This document shows, in pieces, positions 1 to 8,374 of a stretch of 64,000 nt of DNA (positions are counted from its first letter, which is position 1; every line of letters begins with the position of its first letter). The DNA is from Agathobaculum massiliense (lineage in GTDB: Bacteria; Bacillota; Clostridia; Oscillospirales; Butyricicoccaceae), in the NCBI RefSeq assembly GCF_900291975.1, contig NZ_OMPN01000001.1, positions 248,001-312,000 on the forward strand, given 5' to 3'. Both the position numbers and the translations under genes were made by a program. The notes beneath the pieces were generated by a model that saw only the letters and a list, made by a program, of their open reading frames with translations, did not search any database and was not told the DNA's origin.

Positions 1-442
1 TGGTCCTGCCCGCTAAGCCCTCAAGCGTATTCAGGGCTTCGTCGTGAGAAACCGCGTATAATACGTTTCCGGCGTTGACGTCCAACACCTGCACGCCGCC
101 CTCGGTCCTCTGGTACAGGGTTGCCGCCAGATTGGTCGGGATAAGCGCGATGTCCACCTCGTCTTTACCGATCAACGGGACGATCTCGTCCGCAGAGGTA
201 TAGAGATCGAACTGGTAATGTGTCTCGTCCCCCTCGTTATCCTTCATCATCTGAACCAGCCCCATGGCTGTAGGTCCTTTCAAGGCGGCGACGCGGATAC
301 TTACCCCGTCTTCGTAACCAGCTTCCACCGTCGCTGTTTGCTGCTGCTCAGGCTCCTGCAGCGCCGTATCGCCCTGTCCACAGCCCGCAAGCAGGGATAA
401 CGCCATCACTGACGCCACTAAACCGGATAAAATACGTTTCAT
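1..442 (-). CDS. NMT1/THI5-like ABC substrate-binding lipoprotein (3' part outside window)
   Basis: The minus-strand frame stays open to the window edge, so only the first ~147 codons are visible. It starts with a lipoprotein signal: a basic start, a hydrophobic stretch and a lipobox ending LLAGC near residue 20. After a Gln-rich linker the mature part reads as a periplasmic-binding fold, with VRVAALKGP-like beta1, a TSADEIVP segment and EVDIALIPTNLAA, typical of NMT1/THI5-like solute-binding proteins. I chose ATG at 440-442 because an AAGGAGA ribosome site sits about 8 bases upstream; an ATG two codons earlier is too close to it. It follows the TM1266-like gene by 13 bases and probably shares its transcript. 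The ligand cannot be read from this fragment. Confidence 0.8.
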   Translation of the reverse strand, partial: MKRILSGLVASVMALSLLAGCGQGDTALQEPEQQQTATVEAGYEDGVSIRVAALKGPTAMGLVQMMKDNEGDETHYQFDLYTSADEIVPLIGKDEVDIALIPTNLAATLYQRTEGGVQVLDVNAGNVLYAVSHDEALNTLEGLAGRT

Positions 443-455
443 TTCCATTCTCTCC

Positions 456-698
456 TTATTTTGCCATCATGGATTTGACCTGAACATGCTTCAGCCGGCC
501 CAGCTTGCCGCACAGTGCGTTGATCGTATCGATCGTGCTGTCCATCACGATCGTAATAATCGAACAGCTTTCACGATAATGCGGAAGCCCCATGCGCCCA
601 ATGATCGAGGCACCATATTCGTGAAGCAGGGCGTTGACTTCGCCGCTGGATTCGCGGTCCTCGACAATAATGCCCAAAATCGCAATACGGTTTTCCAT
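456..698 (-). CDS. TM1266-type iron-only hydrogenase system putative regulator
   Basis: An 80-residue ferredoxin-like (ACT/NikR C-terminal-like) protein. Visible hallmarks are MENRIAILGIIVED at the start, a central LLHEYG..IIGRMGLP segment with a conserved HYRE, and the final SIITIV..DTINALCGKLG helix. The family is usually found beside the FeFe-hydrogenase maturases HydE, HydG and HydF; its biochemical role is inferred, probably sensing or regulation. The frame stays open for 26 more codons upstream, but ATG at 696-698 follows an excellent AGGAGG, and the extra codons lie inside a terminator-like hairpin. It is the first gene of a minus-strand unit continuing into the substrate-binding lipoprotein. 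No hyd genes are visible in the window. Confidence 0.85.
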   Translation of the reverse strand: MENRIAILGIIVEDRESSGEVNALLHEYGASIIGRMGLPHYRESCSIITIVMDSTIDTINALCGKLGRLKHVQVKSMMAK

Positions 699-714
699 TT
701 TATTCCTCCTGCAA

Positions 715-749
715 CAAAAAACGTCCTGCATCCACACGACACAGAACGC
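715..749 (-). terminator. Terminator-like hairpin in the 5' leader of the TM1266-type gene
   Basis: On the minus strand GCGTTCTG pairs with CAGGACGT (8 bp including G-U pairs) around a ~13-base loop. A run of six T follows, then the AGGAGG ribosome site only a few bases later. It lies between a good promoter and the start codon, so transcripts must read through it to express the gene. This suggests attenuation. Confidence 0.6.
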
Positions 750-865
750 CCGTTTTATGGTTTTTCGCTCTTTCATCGCAGATCGAATCTTTGACAGCAG
801 ACACTGATTTTATGCAGACGCTCGCCCGGCAGCGCATGCTTTCGGGAAAGGAAGTCCTTGAAAAA

Positions 866-895
866 AGTATACCCCAGTTTGCTCGATTTTGTCAA
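866..895 (-). promoter_or_regulatory. Sigma-A-type promoter for the TM1266-type gene
   Basis: On the minus strand TTGACA (890-895), an 18-base spacer, then TATACT (866-871). The predicted leader of ~160 nt before the start codon is long and contains the hairpin at 715-749. I do not recognise a known riboswitch class in it. Confidence 0.65.
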
Positions 896-955
896 TGTAT
901 ATTTCGCCCGTGATCGGAGAGACTAATGGGGAAATCAAAAAAGGAGGTCTTTCTT

Positions 956-1129
956 ATGGATCGTTCAAACTGCAACAAGGCAATCCGCTGCACTGTCAAT
1001 CAGTGCGCCAATCACAGTGACGGTGCAGAGTATTGCGCGCTGGACTGCATCACCGTAGGCACGCATGAGGCCAACCCGACGGTCGATCAGTGTACTGACT
1101 GCAAATCTTTCCAGAGAAAGTGCTGCTGA
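956..1129 (+). CDS. DUF1540 domain-containing small Cys-rich protein
   Basis: A 57-residue protein with eight cysteines in the DUF1540 pattern: CTVNQC near the start, a central YCALDCITVGTHE, and CTDCKSF near the end. The regular cysteine spacing suggests metal binding or disulfides. The family is common in Clostridia and no reaction is established for it. The frame opens 10 codons earlier, but ATG at 956 is preceded by AAAGGAGG with good spacing. It is a single-gene unit, divergent from the TM1266 operon and ended by a strong terminator at 1143. Confidence 0.85.
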   Translation: MDRSNCNKAIRCTVNQCANHSDGAEYCALDCITVGTHEANPTVDQCTDCKSFQRKCC

Positions 1130-1142
1130 TCTCGATTTCCCG

Positions 1143-1192
1143 ATGGAAAGGAGCGGATGCCGACTGGTGCCCGCTCCTTTCCATTTATTTTT
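1143..1192 (+). terminator. Rho-independent terminator after the DUF1540 gene
   Basis: A 14-bp perfect stem (1143-1156 with 1171-1184) of the type ATGGAAAGGAGCGG / CCGCTCCTTTCCAT, followed by TTATTTTTTT. The T-tract overlaps the end of the convergent antiporter gene. Confidence 0.9.
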
Positions 1193-2363
1193 TTCGCAGC
1201 AAAACCTTATATGTGCGCTCAACGCCAAATGCGCCGAGCGGGGCGGTTATCAGGATCGACAGCACCGCGACGGTCAAAACAATCTGTCCGCACGCCAGGC
1301 CCATAGAAAGCGGCACGGCGCCGATCGCGGCCTGCACCGTTGCCTTCGGCATATAAGCTATCATACAGAACAGCCTCTCCTTTGCGTTCAGCACAGTTCC
1401 CAGCATACAGCAGAATACGCCGGCCATCCGGAATAAAAGCACACAACATAGCAGTAATACAACGGCAGGGCCAGCCTGCGCTGCATAGCGGATATCGACA
1501 GCGGCACCCACCAGCACAAACAAAAGCACCTCTGCCGCGACCCATAGCCTGGAAAACTTGGCCGACAGACGCACCGCGACTTCAGGCCTGTTACGCTGCA
1601 GCAAGATGCCAAGGCACATAACAGCGATCAGGCCGGAAAACGGAACAATGCCTTTCACACGGTTTTCCAATGCCACCAGCAGGAATGCGGCGCTCAGGAT
1701 TATCAGCACCTTTGCCGTATCGCGCATATGCTTTTTTCGAAAAAGCAATGCAAGCAGGTGCCCCAGCGCTGCGCCGCACGCTATGCCGAGCAGGATCGAC
1801 AGCGGGACCTGTAAGAAATCCATCACGGCAACCGTATCTCCTTGGGAAATGCCTGTGAAAGCGGTAAATAGCACAATGACAAAGACATCGTCCACCGATG
1901 CACCCGCGAGAATCATCTGCGGTATGCTTTTGGCTGTCCCATAGCCTTCCTCCATCAGCCGGAGCATTTTAGGTACAATAACCGCGGGCGATACCGCCGC
2001 AATTACCGCTCCCATGACCGCTGCTTCCAGAGCAGTAATCCCCAGCATCTTCGGCGCCAGCAGCACCATGCCACATATCTCAAAGCAGGCCGGCACAAAG
2101 CACATAAGCACGGCCGGCCGCCCCACGCGTTTCAAATCCGCGATATTCAGCGACAGTCCAGCCCTTGTCAGGATGATGATCAGCGCGAGCTGCCGCAGGT
2201 CGGCGCTGATTCCCAGCAGCGCAGGGTCTAATAGGTTGAGTACACAGGGGCCGAGCAGGATGCCTGTAACCAGCATACCGAGCAGGCTTGGCAGGCCGAT
2301 CCGGCTAAACACCCATCCGAGCAGCATCCCCAACAGGAACACATACGCCAAACTTGTTAACAT
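1185..2363 (-). CDS. Cation:proton antiporter (CPA/NhaP-KefB membrane domain)
   Basis: A 392-residue polytopic membrane protein of about 12 helices, starting LAYVFLLGMLLGWVFSRIGLPSLLGMLV as in Na+/H+ and K+/H+ exchangers. GASVDDVF in the middle supplies the paired acidic residues expected in the ion-binding transmembrane helix, and AAVSPAVIVP matches the preceding discontinuous helix. It has no RCK/TrkA nucleotide-binding tail, so it resembles short Na+(K+)/H+ exchangers rather than full KefB. Ion specificity cannot be read. The start has a GGAGG site. It lies downstream of the lipid kinase gene but is separated from it by a strong terminator, so it is probably transcribed separately. Confidence 0.85.
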   Translation of the reverse strand: MLTSLAYVFLLGMLLGWVFSRIGLPSLLGMLVTGILLGPCVLNLLDPALLGISADLRQLALIIILTRAGLSLNIADLKRVGRPAVLMCFVPACFEICGMVLLAPKMLGITALEAAVMGAVIAAVSPAVIVPKMLRLMEEGYGTAKSIPQMILAGASVDDVFVIVLFTAFTGISQGDTVAVMDFLQVPLSILLGIACGAALGHLLALLFRKKHMRDTAKVLIILSAAFLLVALENRVKGIVPFSGLIAVMCLGILLQRNRPEVAVRLSAKFSRLWVAAEVLLFVLVGAAVDIRYAAQAGPAVVLLLCCVLLFRMAGVFCCMLGTVLNAKERLFCMIAYMPKATVQAAIGAVPLSMGLACGQIVLTVAVLSILITAPLGAFGVERTYKVLLRKK

Positions 2364-2392
2364 TAACTTTTACCTCCATTTTTGGCGGAGCA

Positions 2393-2448
2393 TAAAAAAA
2401 GCTGATGCCCCGCACGTTTTTTCGTGCAGAAGTCATCAGCTTTTTCAA
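2393..2448 (-). terminator. Terminator after the diacylglycerol kinase-family gene
   Basis: An outer stem AAAAAGCTGATG / CATCAGCTTTTT encloses an inner GCACG-TTTTTT-CGTGC hairpin, with T-runs on both sides. It could work in both directions. It lies 54 bases after the kinase stop codon and just before the antiporter start, so a leader role for the antiporter cannot be excluded. Confidence 0.8.
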
Positions 2449-2501
2449 GCGGTTCAGGCAGTATGCGCCAAGGGAGAACTTCATTCCCTTTTGTTATTAT
2501 A

Positions 2502-3419
2502 TCAGGCTTCCTCTGCGTTTTCAAGATTTTTTGTATCGCCGGCGATAAATGTGATCGCCCGACTGAAGTTTGTAATGTCCGCGTGCTTTACCGCGCCGCC
2601 AAACTCCCCGTCCAGCGTCCACAGGACATCGTTCTTCGCATCAAACGTGATCTGCGACGTCCGGAAATACACAAAGCGGCTGGAGTCCACATTTCCCGTC
2701 AGCAGGTCATTGGCAAGCCACTGAAGCTCCATGGGGTTTTCTACCGGATAGACCAAAAGCACCTCATACAAGCCATCGTCCAGCGCCACATCATCCGTTG
2801 AAATTGTTTTGAAGCCCCCGACGGAGACGGTATTGGACACCATGCCGAAAATAAAATCGTCCTCTACCGTCATTTCCGCGCTGTTCACACACATATGGTG
2901 TTCCCTGATGCTGGTCAGTGATTTGACACCTTCTATGATATACGCTGCGCGGCCAAAGACGTTTTTAGTCTGCTGCGGCGTTGCGTAGGATACCTCGGTA
3001 AACACGCCGAACGCCGCGATATAGTTGAAATACCGTTCGTTGAACATCCCGATATCGAGCGCTTGCAAATTGTCGCTGGCTGCGACAGCCGCCGCCTCCA
3101 CCGGAGATTTGGGTATGCCCAGACTGAGTGCAAAATCGTTTGTCGTACCCGCAGGGATATAACCAAGCGGCGGGCGGGTCTGCGCTTCCATCAGGCCGGT
3201 GACCACTTCGTTGAGCGTTCCATCCCCGCCCGCACAGACAATGCGGTCAAACTCCGCCGCCCTTTCCCGCGCAACGCGGGTTGCATCTTTCGTCCCCTGC
3301 GTGGCATAGAGGGTAACGTCATAGCCCGCTTTCTGGAACGTACTCACGCAATCGACGACCTTGCCAGCGATCGCGCCGCGTCCCGCATGCGGGTTGACGA
3401 TCCAAAGCAGCTTTTTCAT
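2502..3419 (-). CDS. Diacylglycerol/lipid kinase family protein (DagK/YegS-like)
   Basis: A 305-residue lipid kinase of the DAGK catalytic family. WIVNPHAGRG at the N terminus is the nucleotide-binding start, VCAGGDGTLNEV the glycine-rich ATP motif and LGYIPAGTTNDFA the conserved substrate-side loop. The C-terminal beta-sandwich contains the acidic DDVALDDGLYEV motif. It likely phosphorylates diacylglycerol or a related lipid at the inner membrane face, for phospholipid recycling. Length is normal. It starts 23 bases after htpG ends, so co-transcription from the heat-shock promoter is plausible. Confidence 0.88.
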   Translation of the reverse strand: MKKLLWIVNPHAGRGAIAGKVVDCVSTFQKAGYDVTLYATQGTKDATRVARERAAEFDRIVCAGGDGTLNEVVTGLMEAQTRPPLGYIPAGTTNDFALSLGIPKSPVEAAAVAASDNLQALDIGMFNERYFNYIAAFGVFTEVSYATPQQTKNVFGRAAYIIEGVKSLTSIREHHMCVNSAEMTVEDDFIFGMVSNTVSVGGFKTISTDDVALDDGLYEVLLVYPVENPMELQWLANDLLTGNVDSSRFVYFRTSQITFDAKNDVLWTLDGEFGGAVKHADITNFSRAITFIAGDTKNLENAEEA

Positions 3420-3442
3420 CCAGGCATACCCTCTCCTCTAAT

Positions 3443-5350
3443 TTATGAAATTAAACCGCACACCGCGTTGGCATAGGACACCGGATCATCAACCGGCAGG
3501 CCCTCGATCAGAAGCGCCTGCGTATAGAGTATTTCCGCGTAGACCGCAACTTTATCCGAGTTCTGCTGCTGCAGCTCGCAAAGCTTTTTGAAAACCGGAT
3601 GCTCCGCGTTCAGCTCCAAAATGCGCTCCGCGTGTACGCGCTGGCTATCGTCGAGCGCCTGCTGGTTGAGTACCTTTTCCATCTCCAAGGTCACAGGCCC
3701 TTCCGCGCGCAGGCAGCACGGATGACTTTTCAGGCGGCCGGTTAATTCCACTTTCTTTACCTGACCCTCCAGTGCTGTTCCCAACGCAGCCAAAAGCGTC
3801 TCATTCTCCTCGGTCAGCTTTTTGATTTCCGCCTTTTCATCTTCGCTCTCCAGTCCGAGATCCGCGTCAGCGATCGACTTGAATTCTTTCTCCTGATAGC
3901 TTGCCAGCATTTTTATGCAGAACTCATCGATGTTATCATCCAGGCACAGAACCTCATAGCCCTTGTCGCGCAGCGTCTCCATCGCCGGCAGCAGTTTGAT
4001 CTTATCGATCGTTTCCCCGCAGGCATAGTAGATATATTTCTGTTCCTCTTTCATGCGGGAAACATATTCCTCCAACGTGACCAGCTTATCTTCGGTGGAG
4101 GAATGGTAAATCAGAAGATCCTGCAGTAAGTCCTTATGCGCGCCGTAGTCCACATATGCACCATATTTAATCTGGCGTCCAAATGCCTTCCAGAACTTTT
4201 CATATTCCTCGCGCTGGTCTTTCTGCATTTTGAGCAGCTCGCTCTTGATTTTCTTCTCAATGCTCTGCGCAATCGCTTTCAGGTGACGGTCGTGCTGCAG
4301 CATCTCACGGGAAATATTGAGCGAAAGATCCGCTGTATCCACCATACCGCGCACAAAGCTGAAATGGTCGGGCAGCAGGTCGGCGCACTTATCCATGATC
4401 AGGACGCCATTGGAATAAAGCTGCAGCCCTTTCTCATAGTCCTTGGTATAGTAATCCATCGGCGCGTGCGCAGGGATGAACAGCATCGCCGTATAGGTCA
4501 CCGCTCCCTCCACGCTGGAATGGATATGGCAGAGCGGGGGCTGGTAATCGTAAAATTTGGAAGTATAAAACGAATTGTATTCCTCCTCCGTCAAATCCTT
4601 TTTGGACTTTTTCCAAATCGGGACCATGGAGTTAAGGGTTGTGTTTTCCGTGTATTCCTCCCATTCCGGCTGGTAATCCTCCCCTGCATCCGCCGGCTTT
4701 TCCTTCATACGGGAGCGTATCATGTCCATCTTGATCGGATACCGAATATAATCCGAATACTTCTTTACCAATGCTTGTATCCTGTATGGTTCCAGGAATT
4801 CGTCATAGGTTTCGTTTTCCGTATTTTCCTTGATTGTAAGCGTAATACGGGTGCCGTTTTCCTCTTTTTCACACGGCGTTACGGTATAGCCAGCCGTGCC
4901 GTCGGATTCCCAACGGTTTGCCTGGTCGCTGCCGATCGCACGGGATACAACCTCAACATGGCTTGCGACCATAAATGCCGCATAGAAGCCAACGCCGAAC
5001 TGGCCGATAATATCAATATCCGCCTGATCCTGGTTCTCTTTCTTAAAAGCAAGCGAGCCGGAACGGGCGATCGTACCCAGGTTGCTTTCCAGCTCCTCCG
5101 CTGTCATGCCGCAACCGTGGTCTTCAATCACAAAGCGGCGGTTTTCCTTGTCAAGCGTCAGCTCGATCGGTAAGCTGTCGCGCGTGATGCCGGTCTTGCC
5201 ATCTTTCATTGCGTTATAGTAAAGCTTATCCGTTGCATCCGAAGCGTTGGAAATCAGCTCCCGCAGGAAAATTTCTTTATGTGTATAAATCGAATTGATC
5301 ATTAAGTCCAACAGGCGCTTGGACTCCGCCTTAAATTGTTTCTTTGCCAT
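3443..5350 (-). CDS. htpG: Molecular chaperone HtpG (bacterial Hsp90)
   Basis: A 635-residue Hsp90. The N-terminal GHKL ATPase is clear: LFLRELISNASDATDKL holds the catalytic Glu and the Mg-binding Asn, followed by EDHGCGM and GQFGVGFYAAFMV. The middle domain carries the catalytic-loop arginine in DLSLNISREMLQ, and the C-terminal dimerization region is full length. HtpG is a cytosolic ATP-dependent chaperone. The upstream region contains a CIRCE element, so expression should be repressed by HrcA and induced by heat. The start has a modest GAGGTG site about ten bases upstream. Confidence 0.97.
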   Translation of the reverse strand: MAKKQFKAESKRLLDLMINSIYTHKEIFLRELISNASDATDKLYYNAMKDGKTGITRDSLPIELTLDKENRRFVIEDHGCGMTAEELESNLGTIARSGSLAFKKENQDQADIDIIGQFGVGFYAAFMVASHVEVVSRAIGSDQANRWESDGTAGYTVTPCEKEENGTRITLTIKENTENETYDEFLEPYRIQALVKKYSDYIRYPIKMDMIRSRMKEKPADAGEDYQPEWEEYTENTTLNSMVPIWKKSKKDLTEEEYNSFYTSKFYDYQPPLCHIHSSVEGAVTYTAMLFIPAHAPMDYYTKDYEKGLQLYSNGVLIMDKCADLLPDHFSFVRGMVDTADLSLNISREMLQHDRHLKAIAQSIEKKIKSELLKMQKDQREEYEKFWKAFGRQIKYGAYVDYGAHKDLLQDLLIYHSSTEDKLVTLEEYVSRMKEEQKYIYYACGETIDKIKLLPAMETLRDKGYEVLCLDDNIDEFCIKMLASYQEKEFKSIADADLGLESEDEKAEIKKLTEENETLLAALGTALEGQVKKVELTGRLKSHPCCLRAEGPVTLEMEKVLNQQALDDSQRVHAERILELNAEHPVFKKLCELQQQNSDKVAVYAEILYTQALLIEGLPVDDPVSYANAVCGLIS

Positions 5351-5380
5351 GATCGATGCACCTCTATTGATGAAATGATG

Positions 5381-5407
5381 TTAGCACTCTAACACTTCGA
5401 GTGCCAA
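5381..5407 (-). promoter_or_regulatory. CIRCE operator (HrcA binding site) of htpG
   Basis: TTAGCACTC, 9 bases, GAGTGCCAA: the CIRCE inverted repeat with one departure from the consensus GAGTGCTAA. It lies between the htpG promoter and start codon, the usual position for HrcA repression. Many Firmicutes htpG genes are not in the HrcA regulon, so this is informative. Confidence 0.93.
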
Positions 5408-5414
5408 CACTGTA

Positions 5415-5443
5415 ATGATAATACCATGGAAAGGAAAAATCAA
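5415..5443 (-). promoter_or_regulatory. Promoter of htpG
   Basis: On the minus strand TTGATT (5438-5443), 17 bases, TATCAT (5415-5420). The CIRCE element begins about 8 bases downstream, overlapping the expected transcription start. Confidence 0.7.
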
Positions 5444-5503
5444 GCCCTCCCTCCAAAATTCATTTTTTATTCAAAAAGAAATGGAAGTCGCATTGCAACA
5501 AAA

Positions 5504-5545
5504 TAAAAAGGGCCACATCATAGCGATATGCCCCCTTTCTGCTAT
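5504..5545 (-). terminator. Probable terminator after the mscS-family gene
   Basis: On the minus strand AAAGGG ... CCCTTTTTATT encloses an inner CATA-TCGC-TATG stem. The stem is interrupted but followed by a T-rich tract, 26 bases after the channel stop codon. Confidence 0.5.
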
Positions 5546-5570
5546 TTTGCTGCTTGTACTGCGTGAATTT

Positions 5571-6449
5571 TTACGGACTGCCTTTTCCTTTCTGCACGAC
5601 GACCACATGAGGATAGGCGATTTCGATTCCTTCCTGCTCGTAGATTTTCTTGATATTTTCCTGCACCGTGCATTTCAGACTGAACGCAGTACCGTTGTCC
5701 TTGGCCCAAAGCGACGCGCGCAGCGTGACTGCGGATTCCGCCAGCGTCAGAACGACCACCTGTACCAGCGACACGCCGGCCGCAACCTGTTCGGGCGTAC
5801 GCACATCAAGGAAGTCCGGCTGGCGGGCGATCTCCTGCGCGAGCAGCTCCTTTGCGCGGGCGATATCGGATTCATAGGTCACACCGATTTCGAGGAATGC
5901 GCAGACGCGGCTGTCGCCATAGTCCGCATTTTCGATAATCGAATTGTTCATCACGCTGTTCGGCACGATCACGCGCTTGTTTTCGTAGGTGCGGATAGCG
6001 GTGTGGTGCAGGGTGATCTCCTCGACCACACCGGAAATGTCGTTATCCACACAGCGCACCACGTCTCCAATCACAAACGGTTTGAACGCCAGAATCATCA
6101 TCCCGCTGACTATGCTGCCCAGCGCCTCCTGCGATGCCAGACCGCCGACCACCGCGAGCACGCCACCCGCGGCCATCAGCTTGTTCATACCCGCGCTGAG
6201 CGCCGGTATGTTGGAAACGATCACCGCAAAACCTGTAAAATATAAGGCTGCGATCGCAAGATACCGGCAGAACGCCAATATCGTCGCGTTGCCGCTGCTG
6301 ACCTGCTTCTGCCGGTCGATCAGCCGGAGCATAATCCGGTTAACCACCCGCACGCAGACCAGCGTCACAATACTTGTGGCCGCGATAAACAGTGCGGTCA
6401 GCGCGATGCCGGGCAAGCCGTTCTCTATCAAGTTTTCCTGCCAGCTCAC
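5571..6449 (-). CDS. Small-conductance mechanosensitive channel (MscS family)
   Basis: A 292-residue MscS-type channel. Three transmembrane helices occupy roughly residues 12-125. TM3 is the glycine/alanine-rich pore helix (AAGGVLAVVGGLASQEALGSIVSGM), followed by FKPFVIGDVV, the canonical start of the beta domain. VEEITLHHTAIRTYENKRVIVPNSVM is the conserved MscS middle domain, and an alpha/beta vestibule follows. It should open under membrane tension to release solutes in hypo-osmotic shock. Start is GTG with GGAGGG nine bases upstream. It precedes no obvious partner; proS lies upstream on the same strand with a 27-base gap. Confidence 0.9.
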   Translation of the reverse strand: MSWQENLIENGLPGIALTALFIAATSIVTLVCVRVVNRIMLRLIDRQKQVSSGNATILAFCRYLAIAALYFTGFAVIVSNIPALSAGMNKLMAAGGVLAVVGGLASQEALGSIVSGMMILAFKPFVIGDVVRCVDNDISGVVEEITLHHTAIRTYENKRVIVPNSVMNNSIIENADYGDSRVCAFLEIGVTYESDIARAKELLAQEIARQPDFLDVRTPEQVAAGVSLVQVVVLTLAESAVTLRASLWAKDNGTAFSLKCTVQENIKKIYEQEGIEIAYPHVVVVQKGKGSP

Positions 6450-6476
6450 CCAAGCATCCCTCCTTCCACCGAATCT

Positions 6477-7916
6477 TTAGTACGCAATACCCCAAACGAC
6501 CATTTTATGCGCCGGTTTCCCGCATACCGGACATACGTCCGCGATATGCTCCTGCTCGAACGGCATGCAGCGGCTCGGCATACCGGTTTCCTCCTTGATC
6601 TTTTCCTCGCAGGCTAGGTCGCCGCACCACATGGATTTGATAAAGCCCGTATGCTCGGTGAGGATCGACTTCATCTCGTCAAGCGTCTTCGCGGTATAGG
6701 TGTGCTCCTCACGGTTTTTCAGCGCCTTCTGGAACAGGGCATCCTGAATTTCCTGCAGCAGCGCCGGAATTTTTTCCGTCAGCTCTTCAAATTTCACAAC
6801 GGTCTTTTCACGGTTGTCACGGCGTACCAAAACACACTGCCCGTTTGCGATATCGCGCGGTCCGACCTCCAGCCGGAGCGGCACGCCCTTCATCTCGTAC
6901 TCGGCGAACTTCCAACCGGGGCTGTTTTCGGACAGGTCGATCTTTGCGCGCACACCAGCTGCTTTTACCATTTCATAAATCTCCTGCGCCTTTTCGGTCA
7001 CGCCCGGCTTATGGCTTGCCACCGGAATGACAACAAGCTGTGTCGGCGCAATACGGGGCGGCAGTACGAGACCTTCGTTGTCGCCATGTGTCATAATAAT
7101 CGCGCCGATCATGCGCGTAGACATGCCCCATGAGGTCTGGTACATATATTGGAGCGTATTGTTCTTATCCGTGTACTGCATTCCGAACGCGCGCGCAAAT
7201 CCGTCGCCGAAGTAGTGCGAGGTGCCGGACTGCAGCGCCTTGCAGTCATGCATCATGGCCTCGATGGTGTAGGTTTTCTCTGCGCCCGCAAAGCGTTCCT
7301 TTTCAGTTTTCTCCCCCTTGATGACCGGAATAGCGAGCCATTCCTCCGCAAACCTGGCGTAAATATTCAGCATACGGAGGGTCTCCTCCATCGCTTCTTC
7401 CGCCGTTGCATGGACAGTATGCCCTTCCTGCCACCAGAATTCCCGGCTGCGCAGGAACGGACGGGTGGTTTTTTCCCACCGGACCACGCTGCACCACTGG
7501 TTATACAGCTTTGGCAGGTCGCGCCAGGAGCGAACGATTTTCGCGTAATGCTCGCAGAACAGCGTTTCCGACGTCGGACGGACGCAAAGACGCTCTTCCA
7601 GCTTTTCCGAGCCGCCATGCGTGACCCAAGCCACCTCGGGCGCAAAGCCTTCAACATGGTCTTTTTCCTTCTGCAGCAGGCTTTCCGGTATAAAAATCGG
7701 CATCGCGACGTTTTCATGTCCGGTTTCTTTGAACATACCGTCCAGCGCCTGCTGGATGTTTTCCCACAGCGCCTGCGCGTACGGGCGCATAATAACGCAG
7801 CCCTTGACCGAGGAATAGTCGATCATCTCCGCTTTTTTCACGATATCGGTGTACCACTGCGCAAAATCCACATCCATGGATGTGATCTCGCTGACCAGCT
7901 TCTTCTGTTCTGCCAT
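6477..7916 (-). CDS. proS: Prolyl-tRNA synthetase, eukaryote/archaeal-type (ProS type 3)
   Basis: A 479-residue class II synthetase of the short ProRS type that lacks the bacterial INS editing insertion. Motif 2 is visible around [26 protein letters not shown] and motif 3 near [24 protein letters not shown]. An anticodon-binding domain follows and a C-terminal zinc-binding-like domain ends the protein ([22 protein letters not shown] and a terminal aromatic, WGIAY). It charges tRNA-Pro with proline. No T-box is visible before it: only ~80 bases separate it from the divergent small gene at 7998. Confidence 0.96.
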   Translation of the reverse strand: MAEQKKLVSEITSMDVDFAQWYTDIVKKAEMIDYSSVKGCVIMRPYAQALWENIQQALDGMFKETGHENVAMPIFIPESLLQKEKDHVEGFAPEVAWVTHGGSEKLEERLCVRPTSETLFCEHYAKIVRSWRDLPKLYNQWCSVVRWEKTTRPFLRSREFWWQEGHTVHATAEEAMEETLRMLNIYARFAEEWLAIPVIKGEKTEKERFAGAEKTYTIEAMMHDCKALQSGTSHYFGDGFARAFGMQYTDKNNTLQYMYQTSWGMSTRMIGAIIMTHGDNEGLVLPPRIAPTQLVVIPVASHKPGVTEKAQEIYEMVKAAGVRAKIDLSENSPGWKFAEYEMKGVPLRLEVGPRDIANGQCVLVRRDNREKTVVKFEELTEKIPALLQEIQDALFQKALKNREEHTYTAKTLDEMKSILTEHTGFIKSMWCGDLACEEKIKEETGMPSRCMPFEQEHIADVCPVCGKPAHKMVVWGIAY

Positions 7917-7997
7917 AATTGTATTCCCTCACCTTTTCCAAATAGATTTCATAAAATAACAATAGATTCTTATGTATCAAACAAAGGGGTAATCACT

Positions 7998-8300
7998 ATG
8001 AACCTTTCTCAGTCCTTTTATGTCAAGCCTGCGGCTCATGAGGTCGTCGATACCACAGTATCCCTATATCTGGATCAGCGTCCCGCGGTTGTCGGGACAG
8101 TAGTGGATCAGAACGGGAAACCGGTTGAGGAAGCGCTTGTAACCTTTTACCGCGCAGACGCGCCCGCCACGCCTGTGAGCGCACTGTATACCGACGAGCT
8201 CGGCCGCTTCACCTTCGGCCCGCTGGAAGCCGGCCAGCTTTACCACGTGAAAGTTTTCAAGCGTTCCGACGCGATCCGCGCTCTGGAACAGGGGAACTAA
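7998..8300 (+). CDS. Small carboxypeptidase-regulatory-like (transthyretin-fold) domain protein
   Basis: A 100-residue protein with no signal peptide. The central segment VVGTVVDQNGKPVEEALVTFYR ... YTDELGRFTFGPLEAGQLYHVKVFK is a typical carboxypeptidase regulatory-like / prealbumin-like beta-sandwich repeat, as found as a module in secreted and surface proteins. Alone it has no known catalytic role. The start ATG follows an AAAGGGG site. It is divergent from proS, and its promoter must lie in the ~80-base gap. The function is unknown. Confidence 0.65.
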   Translation: MNLSQSFYVKPAAHEVVDTTVSLYLDQRPAVVGTVVDQNGKPVEEALVTFYRADAPATPVSALYTDELGRFTFGPLEAGQLYHVKVFKRSDAIRALEQGN

Positions 8301-8374
8301 GCCCTACCGCCGTCCCCCCAAGCAGCGTATCGCGTACAAAAAACTTTTTCATCCTTTACCCCCGATGCGCCAGA

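Noticed and set aside
699-865. A TPP riboswitch upstream of the TM1266/NMT1-like unit
   Set aside because: None of the conserved TPP-aptamer segments (CTGAGA, ACCTGATCTGG) is present; only the terminator-like end resembles a riboswitch.
7917-7997. T-box leader for proS
   Set aside because: Only ~80 bases precede proS before the divergent gene, and no AGGGTGGAACCGCG-like core or terminator is present.
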